64,000 nt of DNA. It comes from Alphaproteobacteria bacterium. Its GTDB lineage: Bacteria > Pseudomonadota > Alphaproteobacteria > Ferrovibrionales > Ferrovibrionaceae. The notes under the pieces are model-generated. The model was not told the origin of the DNA, ran no database searches, and saw only the letters and a list, made by a program, of their open reading frames with translations. Each line of letters begins with the position of its first letter. The first letter of the stretch is position 1. This document shows, one piece after another, positions 8,956 to 17,830 of this stretch. The translations under genes were made by a program, and so were the position numbers. The stretch is taken from positions 1 to 64,000 of the forward strand of contig JAFKFH010000006.1 in the NCBI GenBank assembly GCA_017307375.1, given 5' to 3'.

Positions 8956-8996
8956 GCCTTCGCGGGTCGCCCAACGCCCGCGAAGGCATTTTTCTT
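8956..8996 (+). terminator. Rho-independent terminator after the solute-binding protein gene
   Basis: A perfect 11-base stem GCCTTCGCGGG/CCCGCGAAGGC with a 10-base loop, then ATTTTTCTT. It lies 15 bases after the stop. The next gene is only 26 bases past its first arm, so that gene depends on readthrough or its own promoter. Confidence 0.9.
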
Positions 8997-9012
8997 CGGT
9001 AAGGACACCGTC

Positions 9013-11127
9013 TTGCATATCGATGTCACCCCCATGGTCCGGCCGCGCGCCGTGGCCGTCATCGGCGCCTCGGCCAAGCGTTCAACCCAGGGCAACGTCG
9101 TTCTCGGCAATCTGAAGTCATGGGGTTATGGCGGCCGGATCGTGCCGGTCCACCCCCAGGCCGGCGAGATCGACGGCCTGGCGGTCGTCAATTCGGTCGC
9201 GGCGCTGGGTGACGATACCGATGTCGCGATCGTGGCCATTCCTGCCGCCCAGGTTCCCGCGATGCTGCGCGAGCTGGAGGCCAGCCCGGTCCGTTCCGCG
9301 ATCGTCTTCTCGAACGGCTTCACCGCCGAGGAGGAAGCCGACATGCGCGCCTTCGGCGCGACGAGCCGGCTGATCGTGCATGGCCCGAACTGCATGGGCC
9401 TCGTGAACTTCAACGATTCGGTGCCGCTCTATCCGTCGCGCCCGTCGCTGCGGCTGAAGCCTGGGCGCGTCGCGCTGGTGGCGCAATCCGGATCGGCCGC
9501 GATCTCGGTGATGAATTCGACCGTCATCGGCCTGTCCAAGGTCGTGACCGTGGGCAGCGAGTTCACGGTTTCCGCCGCCGACTACATCAGGTGGTTCGCC
9601 GACGACCCCGAGACCCAGGTGGTCGGTGTCGTCGCCGAATCGATCAAATCGGCGCGGGCCTTTGCCGCGGCGGCCGAGGCGATCCACGCCGCGGGCAAGT
9701 CGCTGATCGTGCTGAAGGTCGGCCGCTCCGACGTCGGGGTCAAGGCGACACAGGCGCATACCGGGGCGCTGGTCTCGTCGGCCGACGCCTACGATGCCTT
9801 CTTCCGCGAAACCAATATCGCCACCGTCGCCGACTATGACGAACTGGTCGCAAGCCTCGAATGCGCCGCCGCCGCCCGCCCCATGGTCGGCGGGACGGCA
9901 ATCGGCATCGTCGGCATTTCGGGCGGCCAGACCGCGCTGGCCTGCGACATCGCCGAGGCCCAGGGTGTCGCGGTCGCGGCCTTCGCCGGGCATACCCAGG
10001 CCAGCCTGCGCGGCTTCCTGCCGGGCACGCCCGGCCATAACCCGGTCGATTTCGGCGCTGTGGTCAACGTCCAGGACCGCAAGATTCCGGAGGCGCTCGA
10101 GGCCGTGATCGCCGACGAGGCGGTGGGCGCCGTGGTCGCGCTGCAGGACACGCAGGAAAGCCTGAACCCGGCGACGCTGCAGAACTATATGAACGTCCTG
10201 GGCATCTACGCGGCACGGGGCAAGGCCAGCCCCAAGCCGCTGGTCGTCGTCTCGCCGACGTCGGAGAACGTCGATCCCGGCGTGCGCGCGATGCTGGCCG
10301 ATCATGGCGTGCCGCTGATCCGTGGCCTGCATGCCGGGTTGAAGGCGGTGGGCAACCTTGCCCTGGGCCGGCCGGGTCCTGCCGGTGCCTGGGCCAAGCG
10401 GCAGAACGTCGCAACGGCCGGCAGCGACGAGATCGCCGCGCTGAAGCGCGAGGTCGCGCAGGCGCAAGGCACGCTCGGCGCCGCGCTGTCCTTCCGCCTG
10501 TTGCGTGCCTATGGCATCCCGCTGGTCAAGGCGATCGTCGTCCGCGACGAGGCGGAAGCACTGGCCCGCGTCGGCGAGGTCGGCTTCCCGATGGTCGTCA
10601 AGGTCGCCTCGGCCCGGATCCAGCATCGTTCCGACGTCGGCGGCGTCGTGCTCGGGGTCGCCGATGCCGACGGGCTTCGCGATGCGATTCGCACCATCGC
10701 CGCGAATGTCGGCCGCGCCCGCCCCGATGCCGGCATCGACGGCTATGAATTGCAGGCGCATCTGGCGGGCGGCATCGAGGCGATGGCCGGATTCACGGCA
10801 GCCGCCCCGTTCGGCCAGATGGTGATCCTGGGTTCGGGCGGCACGCTGGTCGAACTGCTGGCCGATCGCGCCGTCGGGCTTGCCCCGTTCGACCAAGCGC
10901 AGGCCCGGGCCATGCTCGATCGGACCCGGCTGGCCAAGGTCCTCGGCGGCTATCGCAACCTGGTGCCGCAGACCGACATGAGCGGCCTGATCGACGTTGC
11001 GGTCAGGCTGTCGCGGCTCGCCGCCGATTTCGACGGCCTGCTGGCCGAGTGCGATATCAATCCGGTGCTGGTCGCCAGGGGCACCGGCGACGTTCGTGTG
11101 GTCGACGCGCTGTTCGTGCGCGCCTGA
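9013..11127 (+). CDS. ADP-forming acyl-CoA synthetase (acetate-CoA ligase family)
   Basis: 704 residues. Domains in order: CoA-binding (RPRAVAVIGASAKRSTQGNV, residues about 8-130), a succinyl-CoA-ligase-like domain with a GPNCMGLVNF loop, and a C-terminal ATP-grasp domain (from about 480: LLRAYGIPLVKAIVVRDEAE, with VVKVASARIQHRSDVGGV). The loop TQAHTGALVSSADAYDAFF holds the likely phospho-accepting His. The reaction would be acid + CoA + ATP to acyl-CoA + ADP + phosphate. The TTG at 9013 is preferred over ATG 9034 because AAGGA at 9001 sits 7 bases before it. Position after the transporter suggests it activates the imported or derived acid (inferred). Confidence 0.88.
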   Translation: MHIDVTPMVRPRAVAVIGASAKRSTQGNVVLGNLKSWGYGGRIVPVHPQAGEIDGLAVVNSVAALGDDTDVAIVAIPAAQVPAMLRELEASPVRSAIVFSNGFTAEEEADMRAFGATSRLIVHGPNCMGLVNFNDSVPLYPSRPSLRLKPGRVALVAQSGSAAISVMNSTVIGLSKVVTVGSEFTVSAADYIRWFADDPETQVVGVVAESIKSARAFAAAAEAIHAAGKSLIVLKVGRSDVGVKATQAHTGALVSSADAYDAFFRETNIATVADYDELVASLECAAAARPMVGGTAIGIVGISGGQTALACDIAEAQGVAVAAFAGHTQASLRGFLPGTPGHNPVDFGAVVNVQDRKIPEALEAVIADEAVGAVVALQDTQESLNPATLQNYMNVLGIYAARGKASPKPLVVVSPTSENVDPGVRAMLADHGVPLIRGLHAGLKAVGNLALGRPGPAGAWAKRQNVATAGSDEIAALKREVAQAQGTLGAALSFRLLRAYGIPLVKAIVVRDEAEALARVGEVGFPMVVKVASARIQHRSDVGGVVLGVADADGLRDAIRTIAANVGRARPDAGIDGYELQAHLAGGIEAMAGFTAAAPFGQMVILGSGGTLVELLADRAVGLAPFDQAQARAMLDRTRLAKVLGGYRNLVPQTDMSGLIDVAVRLSRLAADFDGLLAECDINPVLVARGTGDVRVVDALFVRA

Positions 11128-11134
11128 CGCTGGC

Positions 11135-11156
11135 GGGGCGGACGTCGGTCCGCCCC
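11135..11156. terminator. Terminator-like hairpin after the acyl-CoA synthetase gene
   Basis: Stem GGGGCGGAC/GTCCGCCCC with a 4-base loop, 8 bases after the stop. No T-run follows, so it may be a weak terminator or an mRNA end stabiliser. Confidence 0.45.
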
Positions 11157-11330
11157 ACCGAACAGACCGGCATGTGCGAAATGAAATATCCGCGTAATAT
11201 TCGGCGACTTGCAGGTTCCTGATCTACCGGTACCTGTGGGCGACCTCGGCCCTTCGCGCGACACACCGTTTCATGTCCCGACAATCCGTTACAAGTTTCA
11301 ATCGGTAAGTGTCCTATACAGCTTGAGAAA

Positions 11331-11357
11331 TTGCCCGCCTCTCCGTAAGGTGGGCAA
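11331..11357 (+). promoter_or_regulatory. Hairpin in the long leader of the exopolysaccharide operon
   Basis: A 10-base stem TTGCCCGCCT/AGGTGGGCAA (one G-U pair) with the loop CTCCGTA, ending 35 bases before the probable GTG start of the outer-membrane barrel gene. It lies in a 264-base non-coding stretch that is AT-richer than its surroundings (11128-11391). No T-run follows. It could affect leader stability or translation; no known riboswitch pattern was recognised. Confidence 0.35.
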
Positions 11358-11391
11358 CTACTCGAAGATTGGCTTACGGGGGCCCAGGGGC

Positions 11392-12750
11392 GTGCAAGGC
11401 TTAGCGGGATTTTCGCGTTTCGGCGCGGGCGCCTTCGGCGTCTGTTTGCTCGCGGTTTTGGCGGCGCCGGTGCATGCCCAGACCGCGATCGACAGCCAGA
11501 ATTTTTCGACCAGTGCGCCTGACCCGAAGCGGCAGAGCAACACGTCGAAGGTCGCTGCCGAGATCGGCGATGGCGACGACCGGGCGACGTCTGATGACCG
11601 GCAGCGGGTCGACGATCGCTATCAGCCCAAGGGCGTCGAACTCGGGAAGTTCCTGTTCCTGCCCGACGTCATGACCGCCGGCGGCTACAATTCGAACGTC
11701 TACACGACGACGAACAATGCAAAGAGCGACCTGTTCGCCCGAGTCGTTCCCAGTTTCCGGCTGCAGTCGCGCTTCGACCGGCATGCGTTGAACCTCTCGG
11801 GCGAAGCCGAGAAGATCTATTACCGTCGCTACACCAGCGACAACGTCCTCAACGGGCGCCTTTATGCGGATGGCCGCTACGACCTGTTCCGGGGGACCGA
11901 GATCACCGGTCAGGCTTCGTACTATGCCGAGCACGAGGATCGCGGCAGCCCCGATGCCGTGAATGGCCAGTATCCGACTCCGGTCTTCGGCAACCGCCAG
12001 TTCCTGGCCGGCAAGCACACCGAGGGGCCGTGGCTGTTCTCGGCCGACGTCAGCCGCCATCAGATGATCTTCAAGGACGTCCCCGGCGACAATGGCGTCA
12101 TCATCCAGAACCAGGGCCGTAATCGCACCGAATATCGCGCCTCGGGCCGGGTCGGTTACGAATTGATCCAGGGCTACTACGCCCTTGGCCAGGTCAGCGG
12201 CAACATCCGGGATTACAACCTGCCCGTCGACTATAACGGCGTCGACCGCTCGTCGCGCGGCTATGCGGCGCAGGGTGGCGTCGGCGTCGATCTGAGCCAG
12301 CTCATTCGCGGCGACTTCCTGGTCGGCTACTTCAAGCAGGACTACAACAGCTCGACCCTGCAGAACCCGAGCGGCCTCGCCGTCAGGGCCGTGTTCAACT
12401 GGACGCCGGACAAGCAGACCCTGATCGTGCCGTCGCTCGAGCGCTCGGTGCTGGAAAGCACGACGGCGGGCGCATCGAGCATGGTGCGTACCGCCTTGAC
12501 CGCCTTGGTCCGGCGCGAGATTCAGCGCAATCTGGTCGGCTCGATCTTCGGCGGCGTCTACTATGACGCTTATGAAGGCCTGGGCAAATCGACCTGGACC
12601 TACGAAGGCAAGATTTCGACGACCTATGCCTTCAACGAGAATGTCTATACCGGTGCCGATATCGGCTATCGGCAACGCAACGCGCCCGTCGGGGTCAGCA
12701 ACAGCTACAGCCAGCTCATCGGCATGATCCGCCTCGGCGTGCGCATGTGA
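11392..12750 (+). CDS. Outer-membrane beta-barrel protein of the exopolysaccharide locus
   Basis: About 452 residues if it starts at GTG 11392, where a GGGG-rich ribosome site precedes it and a signal peptide begins at once (GAGAFGVCLLAVLAAPVHAQ). The body is made of alternating strands with many Tyr/Arg/Asn, repeated YRxY patterns and a C-terminal strand ending in IGMIRLGVRM, all typical of the BBP2-type outer-membrane barrels found beside Wza/Wzc genes. It probably supports surface export or anchoring of the polysaccharide. Upstream in-frame codons (from 11209) lack a ribosome site and would put the signal peptide internally. Confidence 0.8.
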   Translation: MQGLAGFSRFGAGAFGVCLLAVLAAPVHAQTAIDSQNFSTSAPDPKRQSNTSKVAAEIGDGDDRATSDDRQRVDDRYQPKGVELGKFLFLPDVMTAGGYNSNVYTTTNNAKSDLFARVVPSFRLQSRFDRHALNLSGEAEKIYYRRYTSDNVLNGRLYADGRYDLFRGTEITGQASYYAEHEDRGSPDAVNGQYPTPVFGNRQFLAGKHTEGPWLFSADVSRHQMIFKDVPGDNGVIIQNQGRNRTEYRASGRVGYELIQGYYALGQVSGNIRDYNLPVDYNGVDRSSRGYAAQGGVGVDLSQLIRGDFLVGYFKQDYNSSTLQNPSGLAVRAVFNWTPDKQTLIVPSLERSVLESTTAGASSMVRTALTALVRREIQRNLVGSIFGGVYYDAYEGLGKSTWTYEGKISTTYAFNENVYTGADIGYRQRNAPVGVSNSYSQLIGMIRLGVRM

Positions 12751-12780
12751 CGTCACTACAGTCCGGATCTGGGTGCTTGA

Positions 12781-13374
12781 ATGTGGAATGACCTGGTAGG
12801 CGTGATCCGCCGTGCGCCGGCCCTGCTGGTGCTGGTGCTGTGCGTGTTGCTGACCGCCTGCGGCGGTGGCCTTCCCAGCGAGATGGCGCCGGCCAAGGCA
12901 ACGTTGCCTGGCGACGGGTATCTGCTCGAGCCGGGCAACCGGGTCCGTGTCATCGTTTTCAACGAGCCCGCCTTGTCGGGTGACTTCACGGTCGATGCCA
13001 GTGGCAATATCGCCGTACCGCTGGCCGGCGGCATCCCGTCGAGCGGGGTGACCGCGAAGGTGCTGGCCAAGCGGATCGAGGATGCGCTGATCCGCGGCGG
13101 TTTCCTCAAGGAACCCCAGGTCTCGGTCGAGATCCAGACTTTCCGGCCCTATTATGTTCTCGGCGAGGTTCGCCAGCCGGGTGAGTTCCCGTACACCACG
13201 GGCGTGACGGTGCTCGGCGCGATCGCGCGTGCCGGCGGCTATGACTACCGTGCCCGCGAGGGCGAGGTGCTGCTGGTCCGCGACGTCGATGGCCAGCCCA
13301 AGGAGTTCCGCGCCAACGAGCGCACCCAGTTGCAGCCTGGCGACATCGTCAAGGTACAGCAGCGAGCCTACTGA
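12781..13374 (+). CDS. Polysaccharide export lipoprotein (Wza-like)
   Basis: 197 residues. A signal peptide with lipobox LLTAC (Cys27) predicts an outer-membrane lipoprotein. The poly-export domain follows (DGYLLEPGNRVRVIVFNEPA, VDASGNIAVPLAGGI), then one SLBB-type block (YYVLGEVRQPGEFPYTTGVT and IARAGGYDYRAREGEV). It should form the outer part of the export channel with the Wzc-like kinase. It is short compared with E. coli Wza (about 380), like the compact forms common in alphaproteobacteria. Confidence 0.9.
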   Translation: MWNDLVGVIRRAPALLVLVLCVLLTACGGGLPSEMAPAKATLPGDGYLLEPGNRVRVIVFNEPALSGDFTVDASGNIAVPLAGGIPSSGVTAKVLAKRIEDALIRGGFLKEPQVSVEIQTFRPYYVLGEVRQPGEFPYTTGVTVLGAIARAGGYDYRAREGEVLLVRDVDGQPKEFRANERTQLQPGDIVKVQQRAY

Positions 13375-13457
13375 GGACGCGTCGTGATGGCGCCCGCCGG
13401 CATATGCCCACCGGATCACCCGATGCAGCCCGCGCCGGCGGGGCAGCGGATCGCCTG

Positions 13458-14861
13458 ATGTCGATTGCCTCTCCCGCGTCGACCTACGCCGTCGCGCGGG
13501 GTGACGATGCCGCAGCGCCGCGCCCGTTGCTGATTACCTTGCTGATGTTGCTGCTCGATACCGGGCTGGTGCAGGTCGCGGTGGCTGCGGCGATACTGGT
13601 CCGCCTCGCCCTGGCCCATTGGGTGCCGATCGGTATCGGCTTCGAAACCTGGAGCCAGATGGCGCTGGTGATGCTGGTGCTGCCGGTCGGGTACTTCTTT
13701 GCCGGGCTCTATCCCGGCTATGGGCGTACCGGCGTCGAAAGGCTGCGGGTCCGGGTGCTGGTCACCGTGCTGGGCTTCGGCGGCCTGATCCTGTTCGACT
13801 ATCTGGCGCAGAACGGCCAGTGGTCGCGCGGCATCCTGCTGATCACCGCGGCGATCGTCGTGGTGGCGGTGCCGGTCTGGGATGCGATGGTGCGCCATTG
13901 GCTGATGCGCACCCGCTGGTGGGGCGAGCCCGCGGTGGTCTGGGGCCCGGCCGAGCGGCGCCAGACCGTCATCGCCACGCTGAACCTGCAGCGTGATCTC
14001 GGCTGGCTGCCGGTTTCCGAGGGCGAATTTCCGGTGCCCGGGATGTCGCCCTTGCCAGGAATCAAGCTGGCGATCCTGGTGCTCGATCGCCAGGCGGCGC
14101 TGCCCCCGCTGACCGTCGAGGCGCTGCCCTACAGCCGCGTCGTGCTGGTGCCCGACATGGGCAACGTCCAAAGCCTCTGGGTCGCCGTGCGCGATCTCGA
14201 TACCCATCTCGGCCTTGAGATGCAGCGCAACCTGCTGGTGCCCGGGAACCGGATTCTCAAGCGTTGCCTCGATCTGCTGCTGGGCGTCGTCGCCGCGGCG
14301 CTCGCCCTGCCGATCGTTCTGGCCGCTGCCGCCGCGATCAAGTTCATGTCGCCCGGTCCGGTCTTTTTCGCCCAGACACGCGAAGGGCATCGCGGTGTTC
14401 CGTTCCGCATGTGGAAGCTGCGGACGATGGTCACTGACGCCGACCGGCGCCTCGAGGCGCTCTTCGCCGCTTCGCCGGACCATCGGGTCGAATGGGAACA
14501 GAACATGAAGCTGCGCGACGATCCGCGCATCATCCCGCGTGTCGGCCACTTCCTCCGGCGGTTCAGCGTTGACGAACTGCCGCAACTCTGGAATGTCCTG
14601 CGTGGCGAGATGAGTCTGATCGGGCCGCGGCCTTTGCCCGACTATCATCTTGCGGCGCTCGATCGCGACGGTACCGACCTGCGCCGGCATGTCCGGCCGG
14701 GCATGACGGGGTTGAGCCAGGTTTCCGGGCGGTCCTCCTGTTCGCTGGAAGAACAGCAGCACCTTGACGGATATTACGTGCGAAACTGGTCGCTGTGGCT
14801 CGACCTGCACATCCTGGCGCGCACCGTGCTGGCTGTCGTCCGGGGGCGAGGCGCCTGGTAA
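13458..14861 (+). CDS. Undecaprenyl-phosphate sugar phosphotransferase (initiating enzyme)
   Basis: About 467 residues. Four N-terminal membrane segments and a central CoA-binding-like domain precede the C-terminal bacterial sugar transferase domain: KRCLDLLLGVVAAALALPIV, PGPVFFAQTREGHRGVPFRM, WKLRTMV, FLRRFSVDELPQLWNVLRGE and MSLIGPRPLPDYH. It transfers a sugar phosphate to undecaprenyl phosphate, starting the repeat unit at the inner membrane (WcaJ/WbaP-type). The ATG at 13458 is used; an earlier in-frame ATG at 13404 would add 18 residues with no clear benefit. Confidence 0.9.
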   Translation: MSIASPASTYAVARGDDAAAPRPLLITLLMLLLDTGLVQVAVAAAILVRLALAHWVPIGIGFETWSQMALVMLVLPVGYFFAGLYPGYGRTGVERLRVRVLVTVLGFGGLILFDYLAQNGQWSRGILLITAAIVVVAVPVWDAMVRHWLMRTRWWGEPAVVWGPAERRQTVIATLNLQRDLGWLPVSEGEFPVPGMSPLPGIKLAILVLDRQAALPPLTVEALPYSRVVLVPDMGNVQSLWVAVRDLDTHLGLEMQRNLLVPGNRILKRCLDLLLGVVAAALALPIVLAAAAAIKFMSPGPVFFAQTREGHRGVPFRMWKLRTMVTDADRRLEALFAASPDHRVEWEQNMKLRDDPRIIPRVGHFLRRFSVDELPQLWNVLRGEMSLIGPRPLPDYHLAALDRDGTDLRRHVRPGMTGLSQVSGRSSCSLEEQQHLDGYYVRNWSLWLDLHILARTVLAVVRGRGAW

Positions 14862-14919
14862 GGAGCGGGTTCGGCGCAGGGCCGTCCCCGATTGAATTCA
14901 TGAATATCGGATTGTCGCG

Positions 14920-17151
14920 ATGAACCAGATGATGCAGCGGGAAGGCGGGCTCGCCCAACGCCTGCGCGAGCGTGTCTCGACCGAGGTGGATCTCGGGCAG
15001 ATGCTGAGGTTGTTGTGGCGACGCCGGCTGTTCATCCTGGCCTGGGTCGTGCTGGCCGTCGGACTGGCCTGGTTGATCGTTTCTCACATTACCCCGATCT
15101 ACACCGCGACCGCCCAGGTGATGATCGACGCGCGCCGGTCGCGAGTGGTCGACCTCAAGGAAGTGCTGAGCCAGCTGAGCCCGCAAATGGTCACCGTCTT
15201 CAGCGAGGTCGAGGTCCTGCGGTCGCGCGGGCTGGCCAAGCGGGTTGCCGACAAGCTCGATCTCTACAACAGCCCCGAATTCAATCCCGCCCTTCGGCCG
15301 GTGATCGAGAAGAACAAGGCCATGCAGTTGATCGAGGATGCGACCTCGACGCTGTCGCGCCTGCTCGGCATCGAGAAGCCGGAACCTGTGCTCGATCCCG
15401 CGGCCGTGGAGGCGCGGATGCGGTCGTCCGTGGTCAATACGCTGATGGGGCGGCTGTCGGTCAGCGCCGTGCCACAATCGCTGGTGATCCGCCTGTCGGT
15501 CACCTCGCCCGACCCGGCCATGGCCGCGCAATTGGCCAACGCCTTCGCCGAGGCCTATGTCACCGATCAGCTCGAAGCCCGGTTCGAGGCGGTCCGGCGT
15601 GCGACGTCGTGGCTGAACGGCCGCCTCGACGACCTGCGGCAGAGCGTGGCCGAAGCCGAGCGGCAGGTTGCGGCCTACCGGAGCGAGGCGGGGCTGGTCG
15701 AGAGCCGCGGCAACACGGTCAGCCAGCAGCGCCTCACCGAACTGTCGTCGCAACTGATCCTGGCCCAGTCACGACGCGCGGAACAGGAAGCCCGTGTCGC
15801 GGCGTTGCAGCGGATCGGCAGCGGCGGCGATGCCGGCACCGAACTCATCGATTCGCCGCTGATCCAGCGCCTGCGCGAGCAGGAGGCGACGCTGGCGCGC
15901 GAAGCGTCCGACCTGTCGACGCGCTATGCCGAACGCCACCCGCAGATGACCAAGATCCGGGCGGAACAGGCGGAAGTCCGGCGCAAGATCGAGGCCGAGG
16001 TGGCCAAGCAGGCCCAGGTCTCCCGCTCCGAACTGGCGGTTCTCCGCGACCGCGAAGCCACGCTGGCCGCACAGGTGCGCAAGCTGGAAGCCACCATCAA
16101 CGATCAGAGCCAGGCGTCGGTACGCCTGCGCGAACTCGAGCGCGAGGCACAGGCGAGCCGCTCGCTCTACGAAGCGTTCCTGTCGCGCTTCAAGGAAACC
16201 GGCGAGCAGGAACAGATCCAGCAGGCGGATTCCCGGATCATCTCGACGGCCGAGCCGCCGCGTGCCCCAACCTATCCGCGGGCGAGCATGCTGATCGCGG
16301 TGGCGGGCCTGGCCGGGCTGGTTGCCGGGATCGGGCTGGTCCTTCTGCTCGAGCAGTTCGACAACGCGTTCCGCAACAAGGAGCAACTCGAGGAAGCAAT
16401 CGGCCTGCCGGTTTTCGGCCTGGTGCCGCAGGTTCGGGTGATGCCGGGGCGCCATGTCGAATCCTATCTCGCCGACCGGCCGGCCTCGTCGTTTGCCGAG
16501 GCCTTCCGCATCATCTGGTTCACGCTGAAGAACTCGGTGGCGGGCGGCACGCCCAAAGTGGTGCTGGTGACGTCGTCGGTGCCCGAGGAAGGCAAGAGCC
16601 TGTCGGCCCTGTCGCTTGCCCGGACGGCGGCGAACCTGTCGATGCGGGTCCTGCTGATCGATGCGGACCTGCGGCGTTCGTCGGTCGCCGGCATGCTCCG
16701 GACCGACGGGACCAATGCCTTTGCCGACGTGCTGGCCGGGCGCTCCAAGGTCGAGGATGCCGTTTGCCGCGACCCCCTGTCCCAAGTCGACGTGCTGTTG
16801 TCGCGCGCGGCCAATCCGCCGGCGGTCGACCTGATGGCGGCCGACGGCCTCGGCCCGCTCATCGCCGATCTGCGCACGCGCTACGACCTCATCGTCATCG
16901 ACAGCCCGCCGACGATGCCGGTCGCCGATGTCCAGGTGCTGACCCGCCACGCCGATGCCACGCTGTTCTGCGTCCGCTGGAACAAGACCCCGCGCCCCAG
17001 CGTCCAGGCTTCCATCCGCACGCTGCTCGATGCCGATGCCAAGCTTGCCGGGGTCCTGCTGACCCGGGTGAATACCCGCAAGCACGCGCGCTACGGCTAC
17101 GGCGATATCGGTTATTATTATGGCAAGTATCGCGGCTATTATTCCGGCTGA
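14920..17151 (+). CDS. Polysaccharide co-polymerase with tyrosine autokinase domain (Wzc-like)
   Basis: 743 residues. N-terminal Wzz domain (membrane segment near residues 35-55, LFILAWVVLAVGLAWLIVSH), a long coiled-coil periplasmic part (about 200-430), a second membrane segment (SMLIAVAGLAGLVAGIGLVL) and a cytoplasmic BY-kinase domain. That domain has Walker A VPEEGKSL near 555, Walker A' LLIDADLRRSS near 578 and Walker B IVIDSPP near 658. The C-terminus ends in a tyrosine cluster (GYGDIGYYYGKYRGYYSG), the autophosphorylation tail. It controls polymer length and export together with the Wza-like lipoprotein. Confidence 0.95.
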   Translation: MNQMMQREGGLAQRLRERVSTEVDLGQMLRLLWRRRLFILAWVVLAVGLAWLIVSHITPIYTATAQVMIDARRSRVVDLKEVLSQLSPQMVTVFSEVEVLRSRGLAKRVADKLDLYNSPEFNPALRPVIEKNKAMQLIEDATSTLSRLLGIEKPEPVLDPAAVEARMRSSVVNTLMGRLSVSAVPQSLVIRLSVTSPDPAMAAQLANAFAEAYVTDQLEARFEAVRRATSWLNGRLDDLRQSVAEAERQVAAYRSEAGLVESRGNTVSQQRLTELSSQLILAQSRRAEQEARVAALQRIGSGGDAGTELIDSPLIQRLREQEATLAREASDLSTRYAERHPQMTKIRAEQAEVRRKIEAEVAKQAQVSRSELAVLRDREATLAAQVRKLEATINDQSQASVRLRELEREAQASRSLYEAFLSRFKETGEQEQIQQADSRIISTAEPPRAPTYPRASMLIAVAGLAGLVAGIGLVLLLEQFDNAFRNKEQLEEAIGLPVFGLVPQVRVMPGRHVESYLADRPASSFAEAFRIIWFTLKNSVAGGTPKVVLVTSSVPEEGKSLSALSLARTAANLSMRVLLIDADLRRSSVAGMLRTDGTNAFADVLAGRSKVEDAVCRDPLSQVDVLLSRAANPPAVDLMAADGLGPLIADLRTRYDLIVIDSPPTMPVADVQVLTRHADATLFCVRWNKTPRPSVQASIRTLLDADAKLAGVLLTRVNTRKHARYGYGDIGYYYGKYRGYYSG

Positions 17152-17830
17152 CCGGGCGCGGATCGCCGCCACGGTTGTTTCGGTCCTGATCGGGGTGGCC
17201 TTGATCGGCCTCGCCTGGGGCCGCGTCGTCGACGAGATGGCCTTGTTGAAGCCGGCCTCGGTGCTGGCGGCCGTCGAAGCAGGCATCCCCGTCACCGCAG
17301 CGGAGATTTCGGGGGCGGCGCGTGCGGCGCAGGCGGCCGAGGATGGCCCGGTCGGCGCGCGGGCCAGCCGCATCGCCGGTCAGTTGCACATGGCGGCTGC
17401 CGCCCGCCTTGGCGGTACGGCTACCCTTGCCGGGCTTGCCGAATACGATCGCGCGGCCGCACAGTTCGCGTCGGCGCTTGCCGATGCGCCGGCCGACCGA
17501 TTTGCCTGGTGGTGGCTCGTCTCGTCGCGCTGGAACAGCGCCCAGCATCTGGCCGCGGCGCAGGCCTGGCGGGCGGCGGCGCTGAGCGGGCTGTTCGATC
17601 CGGAACTGATGTTCGCCCGCGTCGAGGGGGCGCTTGCCTTGTGGCCTTATCTGGACATCTCGGCACGGCAGGCGCTCGGCGCACAACTGGTGGTGCATTG
17701 GCAATGGGGGCCTGACGGCCTTGCCGAACTGCTGGCGCGCTTCGGTGCCGGAGACGTCTTGCGCGAGGCCCTGACCGGGCGTCCCGACATCGCCGAGGAT
17801 CTCGGCCGGCGCATGGCGGGGCGGCGGTGA
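17120..17830 (+). CDS. Membrane-anchored protein of unknown function in the exopolysaccharide operon
   Basis: 236 residues; family not recognised. One N-terminal membrane segment (about residues 12-32, IAATVVSVLIGVALIGLAWG) is followed by an Ala-rich, helical periplasmic region. That region includes YDRAAAQFASALADAPADRF and AWWWLVSSRWNSAQHLAAAQ, which look like TPR-style helix pairs. It overlaps the kinase gene by 32 bases and the next gene by 4 bases, so it is tightly built into the operon. A scaffold role in polymer assembly would fit but is only inference. Confidence 0.8.
   Translation: MASIAAIIPADRARIAATVVSVLIGVALIGLAWGRVVDEMALLKPASVLAAVEAGIPVTAAEISGAARAAQAAEDGPVGARASRIAGQLHMAAAARLGGTATLAGLAEYDRAAAQFASALADAPADRFAWWWLVSSRWNSAQHLAAAQAWRAAALSGLFDPELMFARVEGALALWPYLDISARQALGAQLVVHWQWGPDGLAELLARFGAGDVLREALTGRPDIAEDLGRRMAGRR

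Noticed and set aside
9118-10896. A 592-codon minus-strand frame opposite the acyl-CoA synthetase
   Set aside because: Shadow of a clear enzyme gene with all motifs; composition is typical of antisense GC-rich frames.
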